Shown: positions 8,493-16,012 of the stretch, piece by piece | How positions within the stretch are numbered: the first letter of the stretch is position 1 | Layout: every line of letters starts with the position of its first letter | DNA from: an uncultured Dechloromonas sp. | Lineage (GTDB): Bacteria > Pseudomonadota > Gammaproteobacteria > Burkholderiales > Rhodocyclaceae | Length of the DNA: 64,000 nucleotides | Direction of reading: 5' to 3' | NCBI RefSeq assembly: GCF_945957265.1 | Contig: NZ_CAMFKO010000015.1 | Coordinates: 29,384 to 93,383, forward strand | Translations under genes and position numbers: made by a program | The notes under the pieces: generated by a model | Database searches by the model: none | What the model was told of the DNA's origin: nothing | What the model saw: the letters and a program-made list of their open reading frames with translations, nothing else

Positions 8493-8771
8493 ATGGCACT
8501 TCAGATAACCAAATCCTGCGTCAATTGCTGGGCCTGCGTCGATGTCTGCCCGAACGACGCGATCTACGAAGACAAACCGCACTTCCTGATCGACGACGGC
8601 AAATGCACCGAGTGTCTGGGCGATCACGCCGTTCCCCAGTGTGCGGCGATTTGTCCGATCGAGATGGCTATCGTCGATGAACTGGGCGAGTTCCTGAACC
8701 CGCCGGGGTCGTTGACCGGGATTCCGATCGAGAAGTTGAAGGAGTTTGGGTTGTGGCGGGAGGCGGCGTGA
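8493..8771 (+). CDS. 2[4Fe-4S] ferredoxin, nif-associated
   Basis: A 92-residue ferredoxin with two cluster motifs: CVNCWACVDVC (C-x2-C-x2-C-x3-C) and CTECLGDHAVPQCAAIC (C-x2-C-x8-C-x3-C). The longer spacing in the second motif is typical of ferredoxins encoded beside nifB (FdxN type), which feed electrons to NifB or nitrogenase. The start follows directly on the nifB stop codon (TGAATG), so the two are translationally coupled and share the nifB promoter. Confidence 0.92.
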   Translation: MALQITKSCVNCWACVDVCPNDAIYEDKPHFLIDDGKCTECLGDHAVPQCAAICPIEMAIVDELGEFLNPPGSLTGIPIEKLKEFGLWREAA

Positions 8772-8815
8772 TGTTGGGTTCCTTGCCTGATGCGGAGGCC
8801 TCGGTTAATCGACCG

Positions 8816-9345
8816 TTGCTTTCCGCCTTGAGGGCGGGCGTACTTTCTTTTGCTTCGCCAAAAGAAAGTAGCCAAAGAAAAGGCGACCCCAACTTACGCG
8901 GTCGGCGTTGCCGACTTCCCTGCGCTACTCGCCGCCGGCGGGGGCTGCGGAACTCGGGCTGCGCCCTCAGACAGTCCTCGCCCTTTTTCCGCCGGCAGCT
9001 GCGTTGCTCGGCGCTCCACATGGGGACCCTAAAGGCGTCGCGGGGATAGGCAACACCCGAAGAAATGACTGCGTTCGCCGATCACTGAAAAACCCAAACG
9101 CCAGGCGCCACGGGTTGAACCCGGACGTTTTTCCGGGCCCCTTGAGAGGTGCCGAGCAACGCAGAAATGCCGGGGGCCTTCGGCTTGCCTTGTCTGAGCC
9201 GCAGGCGAGTTCAGGCAAGCCGCCCGGCGTTTCGAGTAGCGCAGGGAACCCGCGCAGCGGGCACCGACCCGGGGTCGCCTTTTCTTTGCTTACTTTCTTT
9301 TGGCGACGCAAAAGAAAGTAAGACGCCCCGCAAGGGCGGAACCCA
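8816..9345. repeat. Large imperfect inverted repeat in a 619-base gene gap
   Basis: The gap after the nifB-ferredoxin pair holds nested inverted segments that pair outside-in: a CTTTCTTTTG block near 8850 with CAAAAGAAAG near 9308; the adjoining AAAGAAAAGGCGACCCC near 8874 with its complement near 9273; TTCCCTGCGCTACTCG (8919-8934) with CGAGTAGCGCAGGGAA (9233-9248); and a TGCGTTGCTCGGC block near 9000 with GCCGAGCAACGCA near 9152. The block around 8850 is also self-complementary. Open frames inside are low-complexity by-products of the repeat and I reject them as genes. It could be a nonautonomous mobile element; no transposase or target duplication was identified. It separates nifB-fdx from the next operon, where no NifA site was found. 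Confidence 0.75.
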
Positions 9346-9390
9346 CCGCCTGCAAAGCAAGCAGCACTCAACAAAAGCCACCTAAAAACC

Positions 9391-9876
9391 ATGGCCACCA
9401 TCACCTTCTACGAAAAACCCTGCTGCAAAGGCAACCTCCGCCAGAAGACCCTGCTCGCCGCAGCCGGCCACACCGTCCAGGCCAAGAGCCTGAAGACCGA
9501 GCCATGGACCGCCGACCGCCTGCTCGCCTTCCTCGGAAAACTGCCCGTCGCCGAGTGGTTCAACCGCTCGGCCCCCGATATCAAATCCGGCGAAATCGTC
9601 CCGGAAAACCTCGGCTTCGAAGACGCCCTGCACCTGCTGCTCAACAACCCCCTGCTCATCCGCCGGCCGCTGATGGAAGTCGGCGACGAACGCATGGTCG
9701 GCTTCGACCTCGCCCGGGTCGACGCCTGGCTCGGCCTGAACGACGTCGAACTGCCCGAGGGCGACATCGAGACCTGCGCGCATGGCCCGGAAGGCCACGG
9801 CAGCTGCGGCAGCCATGCCCACGAGTCCACGCAAATGCACGAGGAAGCCGAGCATGCCGGCGGCGGCGCTCGCTAA
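9391..9876 (+). CDS. Nitrogenase-associated ArsC/Spx-family protein
   Basis: A 161-residue protein with a thioredoxin-like ArsC/Spx fold. It opens MATITFYEKPCCKGNLRQK, with a CC pair where arsenate reductases have their active cysteine, and carries NNPLLIRRPLMEVGDERMVGF, the ArsC family's conserved Arg-Pro loop. The C-terminal tail is rich in His and Cys (CAHGPEGHGSCGSHAHES) and may bind metal. Proteins like this recur in nif clusters as nitrogenase-associated protein (NifO-like); the function is not settled. Its 3' end overlaps the flavodiiron gene by 23 bases. Confidence 0.85.
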   Translation: MATITFYEKPCCKGNLRQKTLLAAAGHTVQAKSLKTEPWTADRLLAFLGKLPVAEWFNRSAPDIKSGEIVPENLGFEDALHLLLNNPLLIRRPLMEVGDERMVGFDLARVDAWLGLNDVELPEGDIETCAHGPEGHGSCGSHAHESTQMHEEAEHAGGGAR

Positions 9877-11125
9877 GGCTGCCGTCGAGCTGGCGCCGGG
9901 CGTCCACTGGGTGGGCGCGCTGGACCCGCATCTGCGCAATTTCGACATCATCCTGAAGACCGCCAACGGCACCAGCTACAACGCCTACGTGGTGCGCGGC
10001 GAGCATGGTGTGGCGGTGATCGACACGGTCAAGGAGGAGTTCGCCGACACCTTCTTCGCCCGCCTCGAATCGGTGGCCCGCTACGACGAAATCACCGTCA
10101 TCGTCCTCAACCACCTGGAGCCGGACCACAGCGGCGCCCTGCCCGAGCTGCTCAAGCGCGCCCCGCAGGCCAGGGTCTATCTGTCCAGCCGGGCGCAGAT
10201 GATGCTCAAGGCCCTGCTCAAGCCGACCGGCGAGAAGGCCCCGGAATACATCCCGGTCACCACCGACGACGAGGTCGATCTCGGCGGCCGCCGCCTGCGC
10301 TTCCTGCACACGCCCTACCTGCACTGGCCCGACACCCAATGCACCTATCTCGTCGAGGACGGCCTGCTGTTCACCGGCGACATCTTCGGCTGCCATTTCT
10401 GCGACGCGCGGCTGTTCAACGACCGGGTCGGCGACTTCCGCTTCTCGTTCGAGTACTACTACGCCCACATCATGCGGCCCTTCCGCGAGTACGTGCTCGA
10501 TGCCATCGCGCTGATCGAACCGCTGGCGATCAGCCTGATCGCCCCGGCGCACGGCCCCATCCTGCGCCACATGCCGCGCGACTACGTGCATCGCTACCGC
10601 GAACTGGCGACGCCGCGCCTGTTCAACGAGGCGCGCAGCGAGAAGACGCTGGTCGTCTTCTACATCTCGGCCTACGGCAACACCCGGCGCATGGCCGAGG
10701 CGCTCGCCACCGGGGCCGAAGCCATCGGCGGCGTGCGCGTCTCGCTGTACGACCTCGAAGGCGGCGAATCCGGCATTTTCACCGACCTGATCGAGGAAGC
10801 CGACGGCCTCGCCTTCGGCAGCCCGACCATCAACGCCGACGCGGTCAAGCCGATCTGGGACGTGCTGTCCTCGCTGACCACGGTCAACGTCAAGGGCAAG
10901 CTGGGCGCCGCCTTCGGCTCCTACGGCTGGAGCGGCGAGGCGGTGCGGCTGATCGAGGACCGCCTGCGCGGCCTCAAGCTGCGCGTCCCGCTCGAGGGGT
11001 TGCGCATCAAGCTGGTGCCGGACGCCGGCGAACTCGAGGCATGCCGCAGCCTCGGCGAACAACTGGCCCGCCACCTGACCGGCAAGGTCGAGCCGCGGGA
11101 AATCGACATGGCCGCTTTGGCCTGA
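9854..11125 (+). CDS. Flavodiiron protein (oxygen/nitric oxide reductase)
   Basis: A 423-residue flavodiiron protein. The beta-lactamase-like domain (1-255) holds the diiron ligands in HLEPDH (H87, E89, D91, H92), with further ligands in HWPDT, TGDIFGCH and APAHGP. The flavodoxin domain begins at about 262 (VVFYISAYGNTRRMAEAL) and binds FMN. It reduces O2 to water or NO to N2O at the expense of reduced ferredoxin or rubredoxin. The frame is open further upstream, but the ATG at 9854 gives the normal N-terminus. With two ferredoxins next in the operon and nifQ/draG behind, the likely job is removing oxygen near nitrogenase. Confidence 0.93.
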   Translation: MPAAALAKAAVELAPGVHWVGALDPHLRNFDIILKTANGTSYNAYVVRGEHGVAVIDTVKEEFADTFFARLESVARYDEITVIVLNHLEPDHSGALPELLKRAPQARVYLSSRAQMMLKALLKPTGEKAPEYIPVTTDDEVDLGGRRLRFLHTPYLHWPDTQCTYLVEDGLLFTGDIFGCHFCDARLFNDRVGDFRFSFEYYYAHIMRPFREYVLDAIALIEPLAISLIAPAHGPILRHMPRDYVHRYRELATPRLFNEARSEKTLVVFYISAYGNTRRMAEALATGAEAIGGVRVSLYDLEGGESGIFTDLIEEADGLAFGSPTINADAVKPIWDVLSSLTTVNVKGKLGAAFGSYGWSGEAVRLIEDRLRGLKLRVPLEGLRIKLVPDAGELEACRSLGEQLARHLTGKVEPREIDMAALA

Positions 11126-11143
11126 TTACAGGGAGAAAACAAC

Positions 11144-11431
11144 ATGCCTAAAGCCAAGGTCACCTTCGCGGATATCGGCGTCTCGGTCACCGTACCGGCC
11201 GGCACCCGGCTGATCGAGGTGTCGGAAAAGGTCGGCGCCGGCATCACCTACGGCTGCCGCGAGGGCGAATGCTGCACCTGCCTGACCAAGGTCGTTTCCG
11301 GCGGCGACAACCTCGCCCCGCCGAGCATCCTGGAAGACCAGGTGCTCAAGGACAACCTGGCCCCGCGCGGCCACCGCCTGGCCTGCCAGGCGCAGATCAT
11401 CGGCGGCGAGATCGTCGTCAAGCCGGCCTGA
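11144..11431 (+). CDS. [2Fe-2S] ferredoxin, plant type
   Basis: A 95-residue ferredoxin with cluster ligands C38-x4-C43-x2-C46 (YGCREGECCTC) and C81 (RLACQ). An ATG preceded by AGGGAGAA starts it 18 bases after the flavodiiron gene, on which it may depend as electron donor. It lacks the insertion between third and fourth cysteines found in the next gene's product and looks like a standard electron carrier to the flavodiiron protein or nitrogenase. Confidence 0.9.
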   Translation: MPKAKVTFADIGVSVTVPAGTRLIEVSEKVGAGITYGCREGECCTCLTKVVSGGDNLAPPSILEDQVLKDNLAPRGHRLACQAQIIGGEIVVKPA

Positions 11432-11520
11432 CCGCCCCGCCCACCGAACAAGATTAAAAGCACAGCTCACCCGACGACGACAGAGAAACCCGATAACCGC
11501 TCTCACTGGAGAACCAAGAC

Positions 11521-11883
11521 ATGGCCCTCATCACATTCAGCAGCCCGCTGCACAAGGACAAGACGGTCTATGCCGTCGCCGGCAGCCACACCCAGACCAT
11601 CCTCGACCTGGCCAAGGAACATCACATCCCCATCGACTTCGGTTGCCAGGAAGGCAACTGCGGCACCTGCCTGGTCAAGGTCTCGTCGGTCGACGGCAAG
11701 CGCGCCCCGATGGGCGGCCCGCTCAACGTCCGCGAAGTCGCCGCCCTGCTCGAACTCGGCCACGTCACCAAGGCCCAGATCGACCAGATGTACGTCGACG
11801 ACATCCCGCCCACCCAGTGGCGCCTCGCCTGCCAGATGATCGTCCGCGACGAGGACATCCTGGTCGAATATCCCAGCAAATGA
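11521..11883 (+). CDS. [2Fe-2S] ferredoxin resembling the Shethna FeSII protective protein
   Basis: A 120-residue ferredoxin with ligands C42-x4-C47-x2-C50 (GCQEGNCGTC) and C104 (RLACQ). An insert of about 30 residues between C50 and C104 (including REVAALLELGHVTKAQIDQM) and the ending RLACQMIVRDEDILVEY recall the Azotobacter FeSII (Shethna) protein, as do its length and the ITFSSPL opening. FeSII binds nitrogenase when oxygen rises and holds it in an inactive, protected complex. The comparison is from memory and not from an alignment. Position beside a flavodiiron protein, nifQ and draG supports a protective role. Confidence 0.85.
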   Translation: MALITFSSPLHKDKTVYAVAGSHTQTILDLAKEHHIPIDFGCQEGNCGTCLVKVSSVDGKRAPMGGPLNVREVAALLELGHVTKAQIDQMYVDDIPPTQWRLACQMIVRDEDILVEYPSK

Positions 11884-11907
11884 GTCCGCGCAAGTAAGGC
11901 AAATGCC

Positions 11908-12480
11908 ATGAACGGTCCGGATCGCCTGCCCCACCGGGCAACGCTGCTCGCCGAACTGCTCTCGTCCCCGGCCGGGGCGAAGGCGGCGGGCGATCCGAAC
12001 CGTACGCTGCTGGCCAGCATCGTCGCCGGCCAGGCCAGCGGCGAAGGCAGCCTGCCGGCCCATCTCGGCCTCGGCCCGGCCGCCTGCCACACCTTGCTGA
12101 TCGCCTACTTCCCCGGCTGTGCGGTGCGCATGACGGAACGCGCCGGGGAAGCCATCCCGGAATGGCGCGACCTGCAGAAGCTGCTCCTCGAGAACCGGGC
12201 CGGCCAATCGCCGACCGAGCTGCTGGTCGCCAATATCCTCGCCACCGCCTGCGCCGGCCGCGATCACCTGTGGCAGGACCTCGGGCTGGCCAGTCGCGAC
12301 GAACTGAGCCGCCTGATGTGGGTGAATTTCCCGGCCCTCGCCCGCGCCAACACCGGCGACATGAAGTGGAAGAAATTCCTCTACCGCCAGTTTTGCGCGG
12401 CGGAAGGTATCTATGTCTGCCCCGCCCCATCGTGCGGGGTTTGCGCCGATTACAAAAAATGTTTTGGACCGGAGAACTGA
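11908..12480 (+). CDS. nifQ: Nitrogen fixation protein NifQ
   Basis: A 190-residue protein that carries molybdenum to the NifEN/NifH assembly site as a Mo-Fe-S cluster. The diagnostic C-terminal cysteines are C171-x4-C176-x2-C179-x5-C185 (CPAPSCGVCADYKKC), preceded by the family segment MKWKKFLYRQFC. The N-terminal half is helical and less conserved. It starts 24 bases after the FeSII-like gene, and the draG frame begins within its last codons, so the set is one operon. Confidence 0.95.
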   Translation: MNGPDRLPHRATLLAELLSSPAGAKAAGDPNRTLLASIVAGQASGEGSLPAHLGLGPAACHTLLIAYFPGCAVRMTERAGEAIPEWRDLQKLLLENRAGQSPTELLVANILATACAGRDHLWQDLGLASRDELSRLMWVNFPALARANTGDMKWKKFLYRQFCAAEGIYVCPAPSCGVCADYKKCFGPEN

Positions 12481-13418
12481 TCGCCCGCAGCGCCCCGGTC
12501 CGCCGGCGCCCGACCGGCGAACCGCCTCTGTCGCCGCTCGCCGAGCGCGCCACGGCCGCCTATCTCGGGCTGGCCATCGGCGACGCGCTCGGCGCCAGCG
12601 TCGAATTCATGACGCCAACCGAGATCCGCCAGCAACACGGCGTGCATCGCGACATCGTCGGCGGCGGCTGGCTGCGCCTGAAAGCCGGCCAGGTCACCGA
12701 CGACACCACCATGTCGCTGGCCCTCGGCGACGCCATCCTGGCCCACGGCCGGGTCGACGCCAGGGTCGCCGCCGACGCCTTCGACGCCTGGATGCGCGCC
12801 AAGCCGGTCGATATCGGCAACACCGTGCGCCGCAACCTGATCACCTACCGCAAGACGGGCAATCCCGAGGCGCCACCCTCCGAACACGATGCCGGCAACG
12901 GCGCCGCCATGCGCGTGCTGCCCGTCGCCCTCGCCACCGTCGGCCAGCCGGAAGACGCGGTCCGCAGCGCCAGCGCCGCACAGGCCCACACCACGCACCA
13001 CAACCCGCTGTCCGACGCTGCCTGCGAGGTGCTGACCCTGATGGTGCAGGATTTCCTGGCCGGCCAGGATGCCGCCGCCGTCAAGCGCCAACGGGTCCTG
13101 CCCCTGATCGAACGCTTCCCGCTCTTCGCCTGCGACCGCAAGCGCCGCGACAACCCGAGCGGCTACGTGGTCGAAACGTTGCAGGCCGTCTTCCAGGCCT
13201 TCTTCGCCACCGAAAACTTCGAAGATTGCCTGATCGACGTCGTCAACCGCGGCGGCGACGCCGACACCACCGGCGCCATCGCCGGCATGCTCGCCGGCGC
13301 CCGCTACGGCCTGGCCGCCATCCCCCGCCGCTGGCGCGACGCGCTCGACGGCAACATCCAGCGGCGCTGCCGGGATCAGGCGCAGGCGCTGATCGCCTCA
13401 AGCGCCAGCCTTGCCTGA
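12459..13418 (+). CDS. draG: ADP-ribosyl-[dinitrogen reductase] hydrolase DraG
   Basis: A 319-residue ADP-ribosylglycohydrolase that removes ADP-ribose from the nitrogenase Fe protein and restores activity. The binuclear manganese site motifs are visible: YLGLAIGDALGASVEFM near the N-terminus, VTDDTTMSLALGDAI, and NRGGDADTTGAIAGMLAGA near the C-terminus. The chosen ATG at 12459 overlaps nifQ by 22 bases; the true start could be slightly downstream, since family homology begins about 25 residues in. Its partner draT lies 4.6 kb away, divergent from nifH, so the pair is split here and not in one operon. Confidence 0.95.
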   Translation: MFWTGELIARSAPVRRRPTGEPPLSPLAERATAAYLGLAIGDALGASVEFMTPTEIRQQHGVHRDIVGGGWLRLKAGQVTDDTTMSLALGDAILAHGRVDARVAADAFDAWMRAKPVDIGNTVRRNLITYRKTGNPEAPPSEHDAGNGAAMRVLPVALATVGQPEDAVRSASAAQAHTTHHNPLSDAACEVLTLMVQDFLAGQDAAAVKRQRVLPLIERFPLFACDRKRRDNPSGYVVETLQAVFQAFFATENFEDCLIDVVNRGGDADTTGAIAGMLAGARYGLAAIPRRWRDALDGNIQRRCRDQAQALIASSASLA

Positions 13419-13450
13419 ACGCCGGCTGACCGAGGCAAGGAGAGGAAGGG

Positions 13451-13978
13451 TTATATCGCCGCGGCCTCTGCTTCCAGCGCCAGGCGCAACGCGGCCTCGA
13501 CCGCGATATCGCCCTCGAGCAGACGCTCGAAGCGGCTCCGGTCGCCCGCGGCGCAACCGGCGAGCAAACCGAGAACCCGGGTAACCAGAGCCGACATCCT
13601 GACGTCATCGTAGCCTGGCGGGAACCATGAAACCGCCTGCGCCACCCGCAGCACCCGGGTGGCGTACGAAACCGACAAGGCCAACTCCCCGGGCAGGATG
13701 GCGCCTTCCGGAAGCGCCCCCCCGGCAACGACGTAATCGGCGCGCGGCGACTCGACCCGCAACGACGGCCCCGCCTCGGCGGGAGGCGCCCCTTCGCCGC
13801 TCAGCCACCAGCTTTCGGGGATGCCGGTGACCCTGACCAGTTTGTCCAGGTTGGCCTTCTGCGGCCGGATCTTGCATGCCAGAAAGCTCTGGATCGTCGC
13901 CTTCGGGAAATGCCGGGCGTGCGGCCAGGCAAAGGGGTGTTCGCCAGCCACCAGGCGAAAGCGGTCACCGAATCTCAT
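13451..13978 (-). CDS. Phage CI-like regulator
   Basis: A 175-residue protein with an N-terminal helix-turn-helix of the bacteriophage CI-repressor type (about residues 24-66; FPKATIQSFLACKIRPQKAN followed by LVRVTGIPESWWLSGEG). The C-terminal half is alanine-rich and helical and shows no obvious Ser-Lys peptidase dyad, so RecA-style self-cleavage is not evident. It is divergent from a Ner-like gene across 149 bases that carry a 10-base inverted repeat, an arrangement like the c/ner switch of Mu-like phages. It ends 32 bases from the convergent draG. May be a domesticated phage switch. Confidence 0.65.
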   Translation of the reverse strand: MRFGDRFRLVAGEHPFAWPHARHFPKATIQSFLACKIRPQKANLDKLVRVTGIPESWWLSGEGAPPAEAGPSLRVESPRADYVVAGGALPEGAILPGELALSVSYATRVLRVAQAVSWFPPGYDDVRMSALVTRVLGLLAGCAAGDRSRFERLLEGDIAVEAALRLALEAEAAAI

Positions 13979-13992
13979 TTTTCATACCGTGT

Positions 13993-14114
13993 TATTGAAA
14001 AAGCATGCAACAATTCATTTGTCAACCCACCGCGAAGCCATGAAAAGTCACGAAACCCCGCCAAAGAGAAGGCAAGGCGCTTCAACAACCGGCAAGTTTC
14101 GTAATTTTTCAATA
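13993..14114. promoter_or_regulatory. Divergent control region with inverted TATTGAAAAA repeats
   Basis: TATTGAAAAA at 13993-14002 and its exact complement TTTTTCAATA at 14105-14114 flank the divergent CI-like/Ner-like intergenic region. The region is clearly AT-richer than its surroundings. The two arms are candidate operators for one or both regulators, or -35-like elements of opposing promoters. Confidence 0.5.
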
Positions 14115-14127
14115 CGAAAACGTGTAC

Positions 14128-14466
14128 ATGACAACGTTCAAAAACCCGAAAAAACCAGCCCCTCAGGACTGGCACAAAGCTGACATCAAGGCGGCCGTGG
14201 AAAAAGCCGGCTATACCCTGCGCGAACTGGCACGCCGGCACGCGGTCAGCCGCACCTACTTCGCCGAGGCGCTGCACCGGCCGCTGCCCAGGGCACAGGC
14301 CATCCTCGCCGAAGTCATCGGCGTTTCCCCGCAAACCATCTGGCCGAGCCGCTACCACAGCGACGGCTCGCCCCGGCGCGGCCTCTACCTCCACAGCGGA
14401 AAAAACGGCAAAGACTACCTCGACCGAATGGTACGTAAAGACCCGAAGATGAGTAAAGAAATTTAA
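14128..14466 (+). CDS. Ner/Nlp-family helix-turn-helix regulator
   Basis: A 112-residue protein whose core (about 13-75) reads DWHKADIKAAVEKAGYTLRE and continues through a helix-turn-helix to VIGVSPQTIWPSRY, the hallmark of the Ner/Nlp family (Mu Ner, SfsB). Ner proteins repress early phage genes. The ATG at 14128 is preferred over the GTG two codons earlier. It lies 16 bases before a hemerythrin gene on the same strand, so if it is a phage relic it has been recruited into a cellular operon. Confidence 0.75.
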   Translation: MTTFKNPKKPAPQDWHKADIKAAVEKAGYTLRELARRHAVSRTYFAEALHRPLPRAQAILAEVIGVSPQTIWPSRYHSDGSPRRGLYLHSGKNGKDYLDRMVRKDPKMSKEI

Positions 14467-14482
14467 CGAATTCCGCGCCGTC

Positions 14483-14899
14483 ATGAACGACAGCCTCATA
14501 CGCAGCGTGCCATGCAGCCTGAACGCGCCGCTCCTCAATGCGGACAGGCGCCTGCTCGCCGGCCTGATCAACCGCCTGCACCACAGCCAGGACCTGGCGG
14601 TCGGCTCGGAAGCGATCACCGACATCCTCGGGGAACTGACCGCCTACGCCTTCGAGACGCTGAGCCGCGAGGAACAGGTGCTGGCCGCCATCGGCGTCGC
14701 CATGAGCACCCGCCACGCCAGGGAACACCTGCGCTTCCAGGAATACATCGCCAATCACTGCCTGCAGGCCGCCCTCGGCGTCAATGCGACGAAAGAACTG
14801 CTGCATTTCCTGATCGCCTGGTGGCACGACCACATACTGGGCACCGACCTCGCCGACATCCGGACCCACGGTCCGAACCTCGGCCTGTCGCCGCCCTAG
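14483..14899 (+). CDS. Hemerythrin-like protein
   Basis: A 138-residue four-helix protein with the hemerythrin ligand pattern: a histidine in the first helix (NRLHHSQDL), EEQVLAAIG, HAREHLRFQEYI (H-x3-H type) and HDHILGTDLADI at the C-terminus. Such bacteriohemerythrins bind O2 at a diiron site. It probably shares a transcript with the Ner-like gene just upstream. Its TAG stop abuts a 140-base palindromic element that separates it from a second, convergent hemerythrin. Confidence 0.8.
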   Translation: MNDSLIRSVPCSLNAPLLNADRRLLAGLINRLHHSQDLAVGSEAITDILGELTAYAFETLSREEQVLAAIGVAMSTRHAREHLRFQEYIANHCLQAALGVNATKELLHFLIAWWHDHILGTDLADIRTHGPNLGLSPP

Positions 14900-15047
14900 C
14901 AGTCAGTCACGCAGGTTCGCGTCGATGCCGAGGCACGCATCCGCGCCCCGGTCGCGCGAAGCGAAGCGCAGCCATGGCGAGGATGAGCGACAAGGCGAGC
15001 GGGGATGCGGGGCGTGCCGAACATGGCATCTGCGTGACTGACGACTA
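14900..15047. repeat. REP-like palindromic element between two convergent hemerythrin genes
   Basis: Perfect 13-base arms GTCAGTCACGCAG (14902-14914) and CTGCGTGACTGAC (15030-15042), with further pairing inside (GATGCCGAGGCACGC against GCGTGCC and GGCATC). The element begins directly after the TAG stop of the plus-strand hemerythrin and ends at the TAG stop of the minus-strand hemerythrin. The same arm sequence recurs at 63593-63647. It may serve as a two-way transcription terminator. Confidence 0.7.
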
Positions 15048-15428
15048 GCCATGGCCTGAGCGCTTCAGGCAGCCGGCCAGCGCCGCATCCATCGTCGCCA
15101 CATGGGTGGCGAACCAGGCCGGCAGGTTCTTCGCGTATTCCCGGGCCATGCCCAGGCGCCCGGCCGCCACCCCGCGCGCCATCTGCGCCAGTTCACCAAG
15201 CACCCGCAGATGCTCGCCGTTGTGCTCGCCGATGGCGGGAAAGCGGCAGGCCTTCATCAGCCTGCCTTCGTGCTCGAAGTGCAGCCGGGTATGCTCGCGC
15301 AAGCTGTCGAACAGCGCCGGGAAGCTGTCGTCCGGCGCGGCGAACAGGGCATCGGCCATGGCGACGAATTCGCGATGGGTGGCGTCCATGTCCGCCACCC
15401 CGAGCGCAAACCGCTCGTCCCAGGGCAT
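15045..15428 (-). CDS. Bacteriohemerythrin
   Basis: A 127-residue hemerythrin. All diiron ligand regions are present: HREFVAMADALF, HTRLHFEHEGRLM (the H-x3-E pair), HNGEHLRVLGEL and FATHVATMDAAL. Starting at the ATG at 15428 gives the classic MPWDERFALGVADMDATHRE opening; the longer frame upstream is a shadow of the preceding gene. The start overlaps the stop of the upstream 185-residue gene (ATGA), so it is translationally coupled to the SIR2-like operon, which carries a NifA-type site. Oxygen storage or delivery near nitrogenase is a plausible role. Confidence 0.9.
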   Translation of the reverse strand: MPWDERFALGVADMDATHREFVAMADALFAAPDDSFPALFDSLREHTRLHFEHEGRLMKACRFPAIGEHNGEHLRVLGELAQMARGVAAGRLGMAREYAKNLPAWFATHVATMDAALAGCLKRSGHG

Positions 15429-15985
15429 CAGACCGCCCCGTGGGTTTCGCGCTTGGCGTTGTTGGTGGTCTTCAGGGCTTCCTCGACGCTCGATTCCGGG
15501 TATTTGTATTTGAATCCCTTGAAGGCATTGAACACGGTGACCACCTTGTCGGCCGAGCTTTGCCCCTTGAAGTCGCCTTTTTCCAGCGCGGCGAGGTCGA
15601 TCAGCTCGTTCCAGCACAGGCCTTCGGTCAGCGGGATGAAGGCGACGGTGGCGCCGTTGACGACGGACACGAAGGGCTTCGGGATATTGACGGTGAACAT
15701 CACCGCGACGGTTCCCGGATTGAGGCCGGCGCCGAACTTTTCCATCAGGGCCGGCCAGTGCTGCAGTTCTTCGAGCGAACCGGAAATCAGCTTCAGCGCG
15801 TCGCCCTGCCCGAGCACGATGGCCTGCTTGAACAGCGCGACCGGCGGCTTGCGGCGCCCCTGGTCGTCGGCCACGTCGCCTTCGATGACGACCAGTTCGC
15901 CGCGATAGGCCTCCCAGCCGGCATCGCTGGCGGCTTCGCGGAAGTTGGAATTGAAAAAGTACGGTTCGTAGCTATTGAGCAGCAT
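15428..15985 (-). CDS. Conserved-looking protein of unknown function in the SIR2-like operon
   Basis: A 185-residue soluble protein, acidic to neutral, with no signal peptide, membrane segment or recognised motif. It has a mixed alpha/beta composition with several hydrophobic strands (GTVAVMFTVNIP, FVSVVNGATVAFIP) and a Lys-rich C-terminus (AFKGFKYKYPESSVEEALKT). It is flanked 27 bases upstream by the SIR2-like gene and overlaps the hemerythrin downstream, so all three are read together. I do not recognise the family and assign no function. Confidence 0.75.
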   Translation of the reverse strand: MLLNSYEPYFFNSNFREAASDAGWEAYRGELVVIEGDVADDQGRRKPPVALFKQAIVLGQGDALKLISGSLEELQHWPALMEKFGAGLNPGTVAVMFTVNIPKPFVSVVNGATVAFIPLTEGLCWNELIDLAALEKGDFKGQSSADKVVTVFNAFKGFKYKYPESSVEEALKTTNNAKRETHGAV

Positions 15986-16012
15986 GGTATTTCTCCCTGT
16001 TCATGAATGCGG

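Noticed and set aside
5913..8627. A 904-residue minus-strand open frame
   Set aside because: Antisense to nifB and the lipocalin-like gene, with no family features and no start signals.
8908..9404. Open frames within the large inverted repeat
   Set aside because: They occur on both strands with mirror-like sequence forced by the repeat and have no ribosome site or family.
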